Notes: generated by a model from the letters alone, not told the origin. Shown: positions 8,735-18,054, numbered from the stretch's first letter. The stretch: DNA of 64,000 nucleotides from Synechococcales cyanobacterium GL140_1_metabinner_5_sub (GCA_025359065.1 JANYHM010000076.1:46224-110223), one strand, 5' to 3'. Numbers and translations are program-made.

Positions 8735-9628
8735 TTAAAACTTCGTTAACCAATTTAGGATAGCCGGATTCACCACTTCTGGGTACTCATCGTGAGGACA
8801 ATGGCCACCACCAGGAATGGTAAACAGTTCTACTGATTTGCCCTGATCTTTTAGCTTGCGGAAGGTTTCAATGCCTTTTACCGGAGTCCAGGGATCTTGA
8901 TCGCCCCAAATTACTAGTAACGGACAGTTGATTGATTTCAATAAATCTCTTGGCTCTGTTCCTGGCGCTGCACTAATTACGGCTGCAAAAACTTTCTGTG
9001 CCCCCAGGTCACAGGAGGGTTGATATAGCAGTTCTACCAAGTCATCTGTAATTGCTTCTTTACGAAAATAAACCTGACCTAGACTCTTGCGGATATTTTT
9101 TTTGCTGCGAATTCGATCGAAGATCAATGGCCCAAAAGCTGGAGAACGAACAATGTTCATAAAAATGGTCATAATCTGTCGCACAAACCAGTTCAAGTCA
9201 GTCGGGCGATGAGTCAGGCCACCAGCACAGTTGATCAGTACGGCTCCGGCACAAAGATCGGGGCGGTTTGCTAAGGTGGTGAGAGTGATCAGACCGCCGA
9301 TCGAGTTGCCGACCAAAAAGGTTGGCTCTTGAATGTGGGTATCGATAAAATCGGCGATCATCTCGGCCCAGAGTTCCATGCCGTATTCGATCGGTGCTTT
9401 CGTCGAAGCCCCGAACCCCAGTAAATCTAGGGCGTAGACCCGATATCCCCCATCAGCAATTTCATTGATGTTTTTGCGCCAGTGGCCGATCGATGCTCCA
9501 AAGCCATGAATGAGTAGCACTGGCTGCCCAGCGCCTTTGACTGTATAGACAATATCGTAGCCGCGCCATTTCCAGGTTTGTCGATCGATTTGATCAATGG
9601 CGGCAAGGGTTTCGAGGATGGCTGGCAT
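8735..9628 (-). CDS. Alpha/beta-fold hydrolase
   Basis: 297-residue alpha/beta hydrolase. The oxyanion-hole motif HGFGAS is at 41-46, the nucleophile elbow GNSIGG has Ser109, the acid is in WGDQDPW and the catalytic His in GGGHCPHDE near the C-terminus, so the triad is intact. The sequence resembles the cyanobacterial/plastid hydrolases related to pheophytinase and chlorophyll dephytylase, which cut ester bonds of chlorophyll-type substrates; that assignment is tentative. It is followed by pdxH after only four bases. Confidence 0.85.
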   Translation of the reverse strand: MPAILETLAAIDQIDRQTWKWRGYDIVYTVKGAGQPVLLIHGFGASIGHWRKNINEIADGGYRVYALDLLGFGASTKAPIEYGMELWAEMIADFIDTHIQEPTFLVGNSIGGLITLTTLANRPDLCAGAVLINCAGGLTHRPTDLNWFVRQIMTIFMNIVRSPAFGPLIFDRIRSKKNIRKSLGQVYFRKEAITDDLVELLYQPSCDLGAQKVFAAVISAAPGTEPRDLLKSINCPLLVIWGDQDPWTPVKGIETFRKLKDQGKSVELFTIPGGGHCPHDEYPEVVNPAILNWLTKF

Positions 9629-9822
9629 TTTATAAACTTTTGTGAAGGAGTTTTGCTGTATTTTAACGTGAAAGACTTTCAGAAAGGGAGGGGAGTGCTA
9701 ATTTTTTGGTAGAGTTAAAGTCGCCGATTCAAATCTGAAGTGCAACTTACGAATAGGAGATGAGGGAGTGAGGACATTTAATTAGTAAATACAATGACAA
9801 TTATTTCCATCCACGTAAACTG

Positions 9823-11106
9823 ATGCTGCCTGAATTTTATACCGTTGCCCAAGTAGCTGATATTCTGAGTATTTCTAAAGAGACTCTTCATAAATGGAAT
9901 CGCAGCGGTGTTCTAGTGCCAGCTCATTGCTTACAAAACAACGTTGTTTATCATCGCTCTCAGCTAGAGCATTTTGAGCAGGCTAAGCTGCTATTTATGA
10001 GCAACTGGGAGGCTGAAATGAAGAGCAAGCCTGATCGTAACTATACTTCGCTAGAGCTTTTTGCTGGAGCCGGTGGTTTAGCGATCGGCATGGAAAAAGC
10101 CGGATTCGACTCCATGCTACTGAATGAAATAGACAAAGATGCTTGTAAAACTTTGCGAACTAATCGGCCACAGTGGAATGTTGTAGAAGGTGATGTTTCT
10201 CAGGTGAATTTTTCAGCTTATCAAGACAAAGTAGACATTCTAGCTGGTGGCTTTCCCTGTCAAGCCTTTTCCTATGCTGGTAAAAAGCTGGGGTTTGAAG
10301 ATACTAGAGGAACTTTATTTTTTGAATTTGCGAGAGCAGTTCAAGAAACTAACCCTAAAGTGATTTTGGCAGAAAATGTGCGCGGCATTCTCAAGCATGA
10401 TCATGGAAAGACCATCGAAACAATCACCAGTATTATTGACGAACTTGGATATACGTTAGTATCACCACGAGTACTAAAAGCAATTTTTTATCAGGTTCCC
10501 CAGAAACGCGAACGACTAATTATTGTTGGGATCAGAAAAGATCTTGCCCCGCAGGTAGAATTCTGCTGGCCATCGCCATACTCTAGAATTATGACTATGA
10601 AAGATGCTTTAAAAGCTGGTGAATTATTTGCCACAGACGTTCCTGCTTCTCCAGGGCAAACATATCCCAAACGGAAAGCCGAAATACTTTCTTTAATACC
10701 ACAAGGTGGCTATTGGCGAGATTTGCCTGATGAACTACAGCAAGAGTACATGCAGAAAAGCTACTTTCTGGGGGGTGGAAAAACAGGGATGGCCAGAAGG
10801 TTAGCCTGGGATGAACCAAGTCTTACTCTTACCTGTGCACCAGCACAAAAACAAACCGAGCGCTGTCATCCTGAAGAAACCAGACCTTTGACCGTCAGGG
10901 AATACGCTCGTGTGCAAACTTTTCCTGATGATTGGAGTTTTTCTGGATCCTTGACAGCTCAATATAAACAGATTGGCAATGCCGTTCCGGTTAATTTAGC
11001 TTATGCGATTAGTCGTTCATTGATTGAATTATTGAATGACATTGAAAAACTAGAGCTAGGCAATAAAAACATCAAAAAAACCAAAGATTTGGCAATTGCT
11101 GTTTAG
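9823..11106 (+). CDS. DNA (cytosine-5) methyltransferase with N-terminal MerR-like HTH
   Basis: 427-residue C5 methyltransferase. Residues 1-55 form a helix-turn-helix of the MerR/excisionase type (FYTVAQVADILSISKETLHKW). Then follow motif I FAGAGG (80-85), motif IV GGFPCQAFS with catalytic Cys146, motif VI ENVRG (184-188), motif VIII QKRERL and motif X near the C-terminus (QIGNAVPVNLA). All motifs are intact. No restriction enzyme gene is adjacent, so it appears to be an orphan methylase. Given the abundance of CGATCG here, and that Synechocystis has an orphan m5C enzyme (slr0214, M.Ssp6803I) for CGATCG, that site is a plausible target; this is inference. Confidence 0.92.
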   Translation: MLPEFYTVAQVADILSISKETLHKWNRSGVLVPAHCLQNNVVYHRSQLEHFEQAKLLFMSNWEAEMKSKPDRNYTSLELFAGAGGLAIGMEKAGFDSMLLNEIDKDACKTLRTNRPQWNVVEGDVSQVNFSAYQDKVDILAGGFPCQAFSYAGKKLGFEDTRGTLFFEFARAVQETNPKVILAENVRGILKHDHGKTIETITSIIDELGYTLVSPRVLKAIFYQVPQKRERLIIVGIRKDLAPQVEFCWPSPYSRIMTMKDALKAGELFATDVPASPGQTYPKRKAEILSLIPQGGYWRDLPDELQQEYMQKSYFLGGGKTGMARRLAWDEPSLTLTCAPAQKQTERCHPEETRPLTVREYARVQTFPDDWSFSGSLTAQYKQIGNAVPVNLAYAISRSLIELLNDIEKLELGNKNIKKTKDLAIAV

Positions 11107-11309
11107 AATATTTATGAGAAGTAATGCTGGTCGGCAGATCTGTCACGGTCTTGGGTTCGATTGACCTTAAAATCTGGAGTTTGAAATGAACAGCAGATGC
11201 TCAAGCCTGAATAATCACTGGGCTTAATGCAATTACTTAATCTGATCAGATAAGCTGTATCGAAAAACCGACTACAATCACCTTAAATGATAGTTTATCA
11301 AAGATTCTG

Positions 11310-11927
11310 ATGAGTAACATTCTAGCGATCGATCAATCTTATACTTTCAGCAAATTATTTGAGCTAAAAATTGAAGCTGATGACCTAGCAAATGAGCTAG
11401 GCTATAGCTTACAGCGCACCCGCTTATCCTTACCTAGCTACACTGGCGACTTACCAGAAATACCAATGCTCAAGGAAAGCATCGAATCCTTGATGCCCTA
11501 CGTCAGCCTCACCAGCGAAACCTCCCGGCGAGAGGTAATGATCTCCCAGGTGATCTTTGCCGTGGTGCGCCATACCAAGGCTCAGCTTAAAATTGAGTAT
11601 CCAATCCGAGTCAGCGATCAATTACAGGGCATCCTCGATTATCTGCTGCGCGGCTCGACAGAATTATTGGTTATCGAAGCCAAACGAGAAGATCTGGACT
11701 ATGGTTTTAGCCAGCTAGTCGCCGAAATGATTGCTCTCGATCAATGGCCGCGCACCCCAGAACAGCCCCAAATTATTGGCGCTATTACCACCGGGCAAAT
11801 CTGGCAATTTGGTCGCCTCGATCGAGCCACCAAACATATCGATCAAGGTCTTGATCTCTATCGTGTTACCGACGATCTAGAAGATTTGCTACGCATTCTT
11901 ATTCAGGCTCTCAGTCCTTTGACCTAA
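11310..11927 (+). CDS. PD-(D/E)XK nuclease-like protein, unknown function
   Basis: 205 residues. A helical N-terminal part precedes a region with the PD-(D/E)XK pattern: GILDYLL (Asp110) and, after a short strand, LLVIEAKRED (Glu123-Ala-Lys125). This resembles the small restriction-endonuclease-fold or type I HsdR N-terminal-like proteins common in cyanobacteria, which are usually of unknown function. It stands alone 200 bases after the methyltransferase gene; whether they form a pair is not shown. A second protein of similar architecture is at 13681-14355. Confidence 0.7.
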   Translation: MSNILAIDQSYTFSKLFELKIEADDLANELGYSLQRTRLSLPSYTGDLPEIPMLKESIESLMPYVSLTSETSRREVMISQVIFAVVRHTKAQLKIEYPIRVSDQLQGILDYLLRGSTELLVIEAKREDLDYGFSQLVAEMIALDQWPRTPEQPQIIGAITTGQIWQFGRLDRATKHIDQGLDLYRVTDDLEDLLRILIQALSPLT

Positions 11928-12088
11928 GTATAGTTGTTATCCCAAGAAAAATTCTCCTGCTACTGATTTTGGCGGGGATGGTACAACGATGATTATTTTC
12001 CGGTGGATCTTCTTGTAGGGAAGGTATATGCTCCGGCGAGCCATCGGTTACACTGTTGTCAGGGAACTTTAATGTCAGGAGTATGGCA

Positions 12089-12774
12089 ATGGCAGAACCG
12101 ATTACTACTGCTTTGATTGTGGGTTTGGCGGCGCAGAAGTTTGCGGAGGGGGCAGCGGGTAAAACGGCTGAGAAGCTAGTGGAGCAGTTGTGGAATGCGA
12201 TCGCCAACCGTTTTGCAGGGCGCAAGAAGACGGCGGAAAATTTGGCAGCGATTCTCTCCGAGACGCTTTCGCGAACGCCGCAGCCCAGGGTAACAATCCA
12301 GAGGCGTTAGAGAAGGTGGAGACTGTTTTAGCGGCGGAATTTGTGGAGGATGAAGATTTTCGATCGGAGTTAGCGGCGATCGTGGCCAAGATCCAGCAAG
12401 CAGAGCCAGAGCGTATGCAGCAAATGCTGGTGAGCATTAAAATCAGCAAGGGCATCAAGGCCAAAGATTTAAGCCAAGAGGGCGCAGTGAATCAAAAAAT
12501 GTTGGTAGATGTGGAAGCAGAGAGTTTGGAATTTGACAACTTGACCCAACAGCAGGATCAATTACTGGAAAATGCTTTGCAACTACCCCATAACCAACAG
12601 CAAAGGCTACTGCAATTGTTGCAAAATCATCACCATGAAAATCGTCGGACAGAAATAGCCACAGATGCTCAGCAGACATTGACTGACTTCCGAGCCGGCA
12701 AATTCCGGAGCCAATCAGCCGCAGAGGTTATCACAACCCTGCGTCAGTCTTTGCACGAGACAGAAGAAGCATGA
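12089..12774 (+). pseudogene. Frameshifted gene: hydrophobic N-terminal region joined to an antitoxin-like C-terminus
   Basis: The ATG at 12089 (AGGA eight bases upstream) opens a frame with MAEPITTALIVGLAAQKFAE that ends at 12310. A second frame starting inside it continues to 12774. They join if the stretch around 12255-12280 is removed; it contains GAGACGCTTTCGCGAACG, resembling short dispersed repeats of filamentous cyanobacteria. The C-terminal third (ALQLPHNQQQRLLQLLQ... to TLRQSLHETEEA) looks like the small antitoxins that pair with RelE/YafQ toxins, and its stop overlaps the following toxin start (ATGA). The antitoxin part may thus have become fused to an unrelated upstream gene. Confidence 0.6.
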
Positions 12775-12989
12775 GGGCATTGGTTTTAACGCCCAAATTC
12801 CAACGGGCATTTCGCAAATTTGCCAAGCGAAATGCTGACCTTCAGCAACGCATTGAAGATACGCTGCAACAAATGGAAGCAGATGTATTTGCTCCAAGCT
12901 TAGGTACCCACAAACTGAGCGGGAAGCTGGATGGTTTTCAGTCTTGTTCTTGTGGGTATGATTGTCGTATGGTTTTCTCTATTGAATGA
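12771..12989 (+). pseudogene. YafQ/RelE-type toxin, C-terminally truncated
   Basis: 72 residues, with LTPKFQRAFRKFAKRN at the N-terminus and LGTHKLSGKLDGFQSCSCGYDCRMVFSIE, which match the RelE/YafQ mRNA interferase fold up to the fourth strand. Family members continue for about 15-20 more residues ending in a GTHDEVY-like motif; here the frame stops at 12989. Directly downstream, other frames read IVGTSPSTY, which may be the shifted remnant. The start overlaps the antitoxin-like frame by four bases (ATGA), the usual arrangement of a type II toxin-antitoxin pair. Probably inactive. Confidence 0.6.
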
Positions 12990-13009
12990 ACAGGATACAG
13001 AAGCCAATA

Positions 13010-13352
13010 ATGAGTGGCATTGAACGTGAGATCTTGCTTGATCGTCGGCACATCGCCAAGCACTTATCTGGAACGCCCCAGAGCGAACGGCTGCTGCAAA
13101 GAGGCCGAGCAGCTCATATGTTCAACGACGAAGCTACCCTGCCTGCTGCGAGTAGCCCAAGCTATCATAGAGGCTGGCACATACACAGGCTTTGCCAGAG
13201 GTTATCATCGCTACGGACTGCTATTCTCTGACGCGATTGGTCTTCGCATTAGCCCAGACGGTTCAACCATTCCCTTATTCTATGGCGAGGTAAAAATTGA
13301 TGCAGACAACCAATACCATCCCCTTCCCCGCACCCGACCCAGTGAAGAATAA
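13010..13352 (+). pseudogene. Conserved cyanobacterial protein (DUF6972-like), frameshifted
   Basis: The frame from the ATG at 13010 reads MSGIEREILLDRRHIAKHL up to about 13140. The sequence then continues in the next frame with LLRVAQAIIEAGTYTGFARG and RISPDGSTIPLFYGEVKI to the stop at 13352. Joined at about 13139-13142 they give one protein of about 113 residues that looks like a small family common in cyanobacteria (possibly DUF6972, from memory). One extra base in the run ACCCTGCCTGCTG explains the shift. Its 3' end overlaps the next gene by 53 bases, as expected if the pair was once translationally coupled. Confidence 0.55.
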
Positions 13353-13581
13353 CTGGAACTTCCTAGAAGTCTGGGTAGATCCCATGCAGTTTCCTCCCTA
13401 CCTCCTCTTGTTACTAGGTGATGAATCTGGTATCTGCCATATTTTCGATCCCGCAGAGCAGTATAAGTTAGTAACAAGCTGTGAAACCTACGATCGAGCA
13501 CAGCTTTGGCTACTAGAGGATGAATATGAGCTATTAGAAGGTAGACTGTCCGACATAGAAGTTCATAACAGGCATAGTTAG
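13300..13581 (+). CDS. Conserved hypothetical protein
   Basis: 93 residues from the ATG at 13300, with GAGG ten bases upstream; a TTG codon directly before it is a weaker start. The protein has aromatic/acidic sequence (NNWNFLEVWVDPMQFPPYLLLLLGDESGICHIFDP) and a C-terminal EDEYELLEGR helix. It overlaps the preceding frameshifted gene, so the two probably formed an operon. No function known; it reads as intact. Confidence 0.6.
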   Translation: MQTTNTIPFPAPDPVKNNWNFLEVWVDPMQFPPYLLLLLGDESGICHIFDPAEQYKLVTSCETYDRAQLWLLEDEYELLEGRLSDIEVHNRHS

Positions 13582-13680
13582 AAACAGCCCGCTCAGAGTA
13601 AACGGTAAAATTGTGCTGACAAAACCCTTGGAAAAGTAATGGAGCTGGAGGCTCCCTCCAACTAAGAAAGAAAGAAAGTT

Positions 13681-14355
13681 CTACCCATCTTTGCCCTCGA
13701 AATTGTCTCGATCGATGCCGACCATCCAATTCATTACTGCTAGCAATTGTTCGATCGGCGACAACGAGTACTCGTTTGGATCAAAAAGAATCAGATTTTC
13801 TCGTAACTGCAAAAAGTGCCACAGGGATCCACTTGTTACAATGCCATAGATGAAGTCAATTGGCTTTTCTCTGCTTTCATTGAACTTTCGGGCAGCAAAC
13901 ATTTCAGCGATACATACTGCGACACTTTGCTCGAAGGTTTCCTTCGAGTCTTGAGTGGCAGGTTGACCCCAACCATCTTCTAGAACCCCTTTTTTGGCCT
14001 CTACCAACGCTAAAATAGGCGCACTTAGTTTGACCTGATCGGGAGATTTACTAATTAGAAAATCGCAAACTCCATTCAGTCCAAGTTCTTTGTCTACATT
14101 AAATTCCTTCCCAGAAAAAATACTAATTTCATCATTGGCTAACCGCTTGAGTTCCATCAGAATGGGGGCAATGATGAATTCAGAACGCGCTTTTTCGGAA
14201 CCTGCAACTCTGGCGACGGGTAACATTCTCGACAAGGTTTCTGTTAGCCAGTCACTGGGAAATATTGGCTTTAGCTCAGGAATAAAATGATTAGATCTGA
14301 AAACCAATCCAAATTTATCCTCAGCTTCCTCAACAGTAAAATTGTTGTACGGCAT
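13681..14355 (-). CDS. PD-(D/E)XK nuclease-like protein, unknown function
   Basis: 224 residues. It contains GVCDFLISKS (Asp98) and, after a loop, LALVEAKKG (Glu119-Ala-Lys121), the D...ExK arrangement of PD-(D/E)XK folds. The sequence SGKEFNVDKELGLNGVCDFL is typical of a cyanobacterial family of uncharacterised nuclease-like proteins. The gene at 11310-11927 has the same motif spacing (13 versus 21 residues from D to E) but is not closely similar. It stands alone on the minus strand. Confidence 0.7.
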   Translation of the reverse strand: MPYNNFTVEEAEDKFGLVFRSNHFIPELKPIFPSDWLTETLSRMLPVARVAGSEKARSEFIIAPILMELKRLANDEISIFSGKEFNVDKELGLNGVCDFLISKSPDQVKLSAPILALVEAKKGVLEDGWGQPATQDSKETFEQSVAVCIAEMFAARKFNESREKPIDFIYGIVTSGSLWHFLQLRENLILFDPNEYSLSPIEQLLAVMNWMVGIDRDNFEGKDG

Positions 14356-14458
14356 GATCTGACCCTCAAAATGAATTGGACGATGTTACTAAAAAGCAGC
14401 GATCGAATTGTAATAATTAGATTGCTGCTTTTCATCTTAGTCCTGTCACCCAAAACAT

Positions 14459-15439
14459 TTACTTGGTGTTTGGTGTTGCCAAAGCCGAGGGTACTGGCAC
14501 CGGGGCAATCGGCATCACCGTGGGTTCAGCAGTGCTAGGAGCTGCACCGGGACTGGGCGAAACTGGCGAAGTCCCCAAAAGTGGAGTCTTTAGTGAAGGT
14601 GGAGCAGTAGACTTGGCCAAAGTTTGAATTTGGTCTTTGTACTGTGCCGGAGCGATTTCAGTAGCTTGATCGAGCAAAGCCTGGGCTTCACTCACACTAC
14701 CAATTTTCTTGAAAACCAGCGCCTTCGCCAACAAAGGCCGAAAATCTTGGCTGTCAGCTTGAGTTAGCCCATCGTAAATAGGAAACGCTTCCGCGTATCG
14801 CTGCTGACTGACGTAGATCTGTGCCAACAATAGCTTCAGGCCACCCAAATCTGCAGTTTTGCCCGGAGGGATTGGAGTTTTGATTGCTTCTTGAACTAAG
14901 CCGATCGCCGCCTCAGGCTTCTGAGCATCTACAAACAAACTAGCTAAGCTTTGCAATGCTGGAATATGGTGGGGATTATTGGCCAACGCCTTGCGGTAAT
15001 TTAATGCTGCTGTCTCTCGATCGCCTAAATAATGGTGAGACTGACCAGCTAACACCCCGTACTCTGGCACATCTGGATTCAATGCCGCCAATCTTTCTAG
15101 AGAGCTAATCGAACCTTTAATATCAGCCAACTGCAACTTAGAATTAGCAATGGTTTTGAGGGCTTCTTGATTATCGGGCTGTCCAAACAAAACTTTTTCG
15201 GCTGCAAAAGTGCGATCGCGCAACAGGGTCATCTGATCGCTAGGGAGGTTCACTCCCTTCCCAATACCGCTATTATTCCACCAGGCAATTCCTAACGGCG
15301 ACAGCACGGCTCCAAAGGTAGTAAGAACCGAACCCCAAATCACCAAATTAAGAACGGTGGATTTCTTCGATCGCTTAGGTAGCTGCAAACCGGTTGTTAA
15401 AGCTGTGGTGGTTTGACCAGTAGAAAATGCGGTAGACAT
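14459..15439 (-). CDS. Membrane-anchored tetratricopeptide repeat protein
   Basis: 326 residues from the ATG at 15439 (an in-frame GTG 36 bases upstream is an alternative; neither has a clear ribosome-binding site). A basic N-terminus (LPKRSKKS) precedes one transmembrane segment (VIWGSVLTTFGAVLSPLGIAWW). Several tetratricopeptide repeats follow, such as AGQSHHYLGDRETAALNYRKA and AQIYVSQQRYAEAFPIYDGL, and then a Pro/Ser-rich tail. It should expose a protein-binding TPR domain on one side of the membrane. The partner is unknown. Confidence 0.8.
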   Translation of the reverse strand: MSTAFSTGQTTTALTTGLQLPKRSKKSTVLNLVIWGSVLTTFGAVLSPLGIAWWNNSGIGKGVNLPSDQMTLLRDRTFAAEKVLFGQPDNQEALKTIANSKLQLADIKGSISSLERLAALNPDVPEYGVLAGQSHHYLGDRETAALNYRKALANNPHHIPALQSLASLFVDAQKPEAAIGLVQEAIKTPIPPGKTADLGGLKLLLAQIYVSQQRYAEAFPIYDGLTQADSQDFRPLLAKALVFKKIGSVSEAQALLDQATEIAPAQYKDQIQTLAKSTAPPSLKTPLLGTSPVSPSPGAAPSTAEPTVMPIAPVPVPSALATPNTK

Positions 15440-15683
15440 TACTGGGGAGCGTTGAGATGCTGTTTTTTTAGGCACTGTTTTTTAAATAGTGTAGTTTGAA
15501 GGCAGTGGAGCTGAAGTAACTTTATGATTCCTCGATCCTGCCACAGATCGATCGCCTTTGGTGCAAGTTGAACAGTCGCATTTGGCACAAATCTGCGGGC
15601 AAAACGTCCGAGGCTTGCTATGATGAACTTTGCAAAATCTAGTGCGAAATCTAGAAATATCTAGAATACTGCGGAGAAAGATT

Positions 15684-16376
15684 GTGACCATCGCCGAACT
15701 CTTTGAGAAAGGTGGAGTGGCCATGTGGCCCCTGGCTTTATTGTCAGTGCTGGCCTTGGGCACCATTTTAGAACGCATTTGGTTCTGGCTGGGTTTACTC
15801 AGCCGGGAAAAAGAAACGGTCGATCGAGTGCTAGATGCCAGCAACACTGGCAACTGGGATCGGGCGGTGCAAGTTGCCCGTGAAGCGCGCCATCGTCCGA
15901 TCGGCAGGTTTCTATACGCGCCGCTGCGCCGCAAAAATCCTGACCCAGAGACTTTTAAGCTGGCGTTAGAAGCCTCGGCAGAAGAAGAACTCCACGCCAT
16001 GCGCCGGGGTGAAAAGATTTTACAGGCCGCGATCGCCCTGGCACCCCTTTTGGGTTTGCTGGGGACAGTATTGGGTCTGATTCGATCGCTCAATGGCATC
16101 AAGCTCACCGATCTCGCTAGTGGCAGTGGTACTGGCGTTACGTTAGGAATTAGTGAATCACTGATTAGCACGGCCACTGGGATGATTGTGGCGATTACCA
16201 GCGTGGCTTTTTACTGGATATTTCAGGGTTTGTTGATTAAACAGGTAAATATTTTTCGTCGATCGGGTAATGAATTGGAATTGCTTTATCGAGAGCGCTA
16301 TCATCGCACTGGTCGGAGCAGTCTTCCTATTCGAGAAGAGGCTGCTAAACCCCACGAAGAAACGGAGTTGCTGTGA
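15684..16376 (+). CDS. MotA/TolQ/ExbB proton channel family protein
   Basis: 230 residues from a GTG at 15684 with GGAG seven bases upstream. An in-frame TTG 54 bases earlier lacks a ribosome-binding site. The first transmembrane helix is GGVAMWPLALLSVLALGTILERI; the ExbB core AIALAPLLGLLGTVLGLI and the third helix SESLISTATGMIVAITSVAFYWI follow. This is the inner-membrane proton channel that energises a TonB- or Tol-type system with its ExbD partner, whose gene overlaps by four bases (GTGA). No TonB gene is visible nearby. Confidence 0.9.
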   Translation: MTIAELFEKGGVAMWPLALLSVLALGTILERIWFWLGLLSREKETVDRVLDASNTGNWDRAVQVAREARHRPIGRFLYAPLRRKNPDPETFKLALEASAEEELHAMRRGEKILQAAIALAPLLGLLGTVLGLIRSLNGIKLTDLASGSGTGVTLGISESLISTATGMIVAITSVAFYWIFQGLLIKQVNIFRRSGNELELLYRERYHRTGRSSLPIREEAAKPHEETELL

Positions 16377-16921
16377 AAATTAACCTAGACAACAACAACG
16401 AAGCTCCTCGGGTAGAAGTTGTACCGCTGATCGATATTATTTTTTGTATTTTGACCTTCTTTTTGCTTTCTGGTTTGCAAATGGCTCGTCAGCAGGCGAT
16501 TAATGTGGATTTACCCAAGGCCAAATCAGCCGAGAGTCAAACTCGCCAAATGATGATTGTCAGCCTAGATCAAGAAGGCCAAGTATTTGTAGAGCAACAG
16601 CGCTACCCCCAAGTAGAAGCCCTCTATCAGGCCACCAAAGCATATCGCGCCAATACTCCTAATGGCTCGATCGTGCTGTATGCCTCTAAGCAGGTACGCT
16701 ATGAAAGGGTTATGGAAATTTTAGATTTGCTGCGATTAGCTGGTGGTGACAACGTGGCGCTAGCCACTACTAATATTGAGGCTACTCCAGCACCGGTAAT
16801 TAACTTGCCTCCTGGATATGCACCTGCTCCGCCTCAAACTCAGCAAGCTCCTAGCCCTTCTGTGTTGCCACTGCCTCCTACTGCGCCTACACCGCGATCC
16901 AAGAATCCAGAATTACGTTGA
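16373..16921 (+). CDS. ExbD/TolR family biopolymer transport protein
   Basis: 182 residues, GTG start overlapping the upstream gene's stop. The single N-terminal helix contains VVPLIDIIFCILTFFLL with the conserved Asp of the ExbD/TolR proton path. The periplasmic domain follows (VSLDQEGQVFVEQQRY), and the C-terminus is an unusual Pro/Ala-rich tail of about 45 residues (from about 137), possibly wall-spanning. It forms a complex with the ExbB-like protein encoded upstream. Confidence 0.88.
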   Translation: MKINLDNNNEAPRVEVVPLIDIIFCILTFFLLSGLQMARQQAINVDLPKAKSAESQTRQMMIVSLDQEGQVFVEQQRYPQVEALYQATKAYRANTPNGSIVLYASKQVRYERVMEILDLLRLAGGDNVALATTNIEATPAPVINLPPGYAPAPPQTQQAPSPSVLPLPPTAPTPRSKNPELR

Positions 16922-17026
16922 TTTCCAGCTGGCACTGCCCACGACTAACGATCAATAAGGATCTGTGGCTTGAAGATCTCGGTGTCATCGATCGGCTATT
17001 GAAATCCCAGATGAGCGCCAGAAAAT

Positions 17027-17060
17027 GAATCCCTATATCTAGAGAAGTACAGGGATTTTT
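17027..17060 (+). terminator. Probable terminator after the exbB-exbD pair
   Basis: Short inverted repeat AATCCCT ... AGGGATT followed by TTT, about 105 bases after the exbD stop. The stem is short, so the call is moderate. Confidence 0.5.
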
Positions 17061-17086
17061 GATTGGCACCAAAACTTTTGGATATT

Positions 17087-17914
17087 TTATGCTTGCTCAG
17101 TAACTGATTCTTCTAGCGGCTCGTCTTTAAATGAATCTGCTCCACTAATTTCAGGAGCCGACTCAATTACCTGATCTGGCAGATCGCCGCCTTGGACTAT
17201 TCCTAAAATCACCGTAATATTGTCGCTGCCGCCATTGGTTTTAGCAGTTTCAATTAAAGCTTGAGGCAACTCACTAGTTGGTACCGTCTTCATCAAGCTA
17301 GCAATTTCTTGATCCGAAACTTCCTCAGTCAAACCATCACTGCACAACAAAATCAAATCATGCTGACGCACATCGATCGTCTGGATTGATTCTGGACGCA
17401 AATCTAAATCTCGGCGACCCAAACAGTGAGAGAGCACATGACGCAGGTGGTGAGTGCGGGCTTCTTCTGCCGTGAGCTGCTGCATTTTCATGGCTCTAGC
17501 CACCCAAGTATCATCTTCGGTGATTTGGGTCAGTACACCATCTCGAAAGCGGTACAGGCGAGAATCGCCCACATTGGCAGCCCAAACTCTAGTTTCTTCA
17601 AACAACAGCATGACTGCGGTGGTGCCCATATCCGATCGAGCGGGGTTTAGCTGTTGGTCTGCCACGATCGCCTCGTTGGCAGCCAGCATGGATTTTTCTA
17701 ATAAAATGGTTGGTTCGCTGCTATCTTGCCAATTTTGGTTCATGTAGTCAACGATCGTCTCAATAGCAATCCGACTAGCTTCTTCACCCCCAGCATGACC
17801 ACCCATGCCATCAGCTACGATGCAAAACCTGCCGCTGGGGTCGGCATAAAAGGAATCTTGATTACCGGCACGAACCATGCCTTTATCGGTGCCAGTTAAA
17901 AAGTTGGACTTCAT
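17087..17914 (-). CDS. PP2C-family serine/threonine protein phosphatase
   Basis: 275-residue metal-dependent phosphatase. The N-terminal half shows TDKGMVRAGNQDSFYAD, the metal-binding VADGMGGHAGGEEAS, and later ANVGDSRLYRF, LCSDGLTE and GGSDNITVILG with the final metal-ligand Asp. All motifs of PphA-like cyanobacterial phosphatases are present; PphA acts on phosphorylated PII, but this protein's substrate is unknown. The ABC1-kinase gene ends 140 bases upstream on the same strand. Confidence 0.9.
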   Translation of the reverse strand: MKSNFLTGTDKGMVRAGNQDSFYADPSGRFCIVADGMGGHAGGEEASRIAIETIVDYMNQNWQDSSEPTILLEKSMLAANEAIVADQQLNPARSDMGTTAVMLLFEETRVWAANVGDSRLYRFRDGVLTQITEDDTWVARAMKMQQLTAEEARTHHLRHVLSHCLGRRDLDLRPESIQTIDVRQHDLILLCSDGLTEEVSDQEIASLMKTVPTSELPQALIETAKTNGGSDNITVILGIVQGGDLPDQVIESAPEISGADSFKDEPLEESVTEQA

Positions 17915-18054
17915 ACGTTGCTTCTAAGCCAAAGAGATGGAGCGTTGAGAGTAGACAATTGTGATGTTGACAGCTTTCATCAAAAGCGATCGCCAAATCG
18001 AATATTATGCCAGATTGGTACCGTTGGATAGCCCATTCTACAAATATTCCATTT

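Noticed and set aside
11120..11180. tRNA-like GGGTTCGATTGACC near 11153
   Set aside because: The T-arm stem does not pair correctly and no acceptor or anticodon arms can be drawn.
12986..13009. Start of the DUF6972-like gene at the ATG overlapping the toxin stop
   Set aside because: In frame, but the extra eight codons are not family-like; the ATG at 13010 was preferred.
15482..16177. 231-codon minus-strand frame
   Set aside because: It is antisense to the ExbB gene and has poor protein-like character, so it is a shadow.
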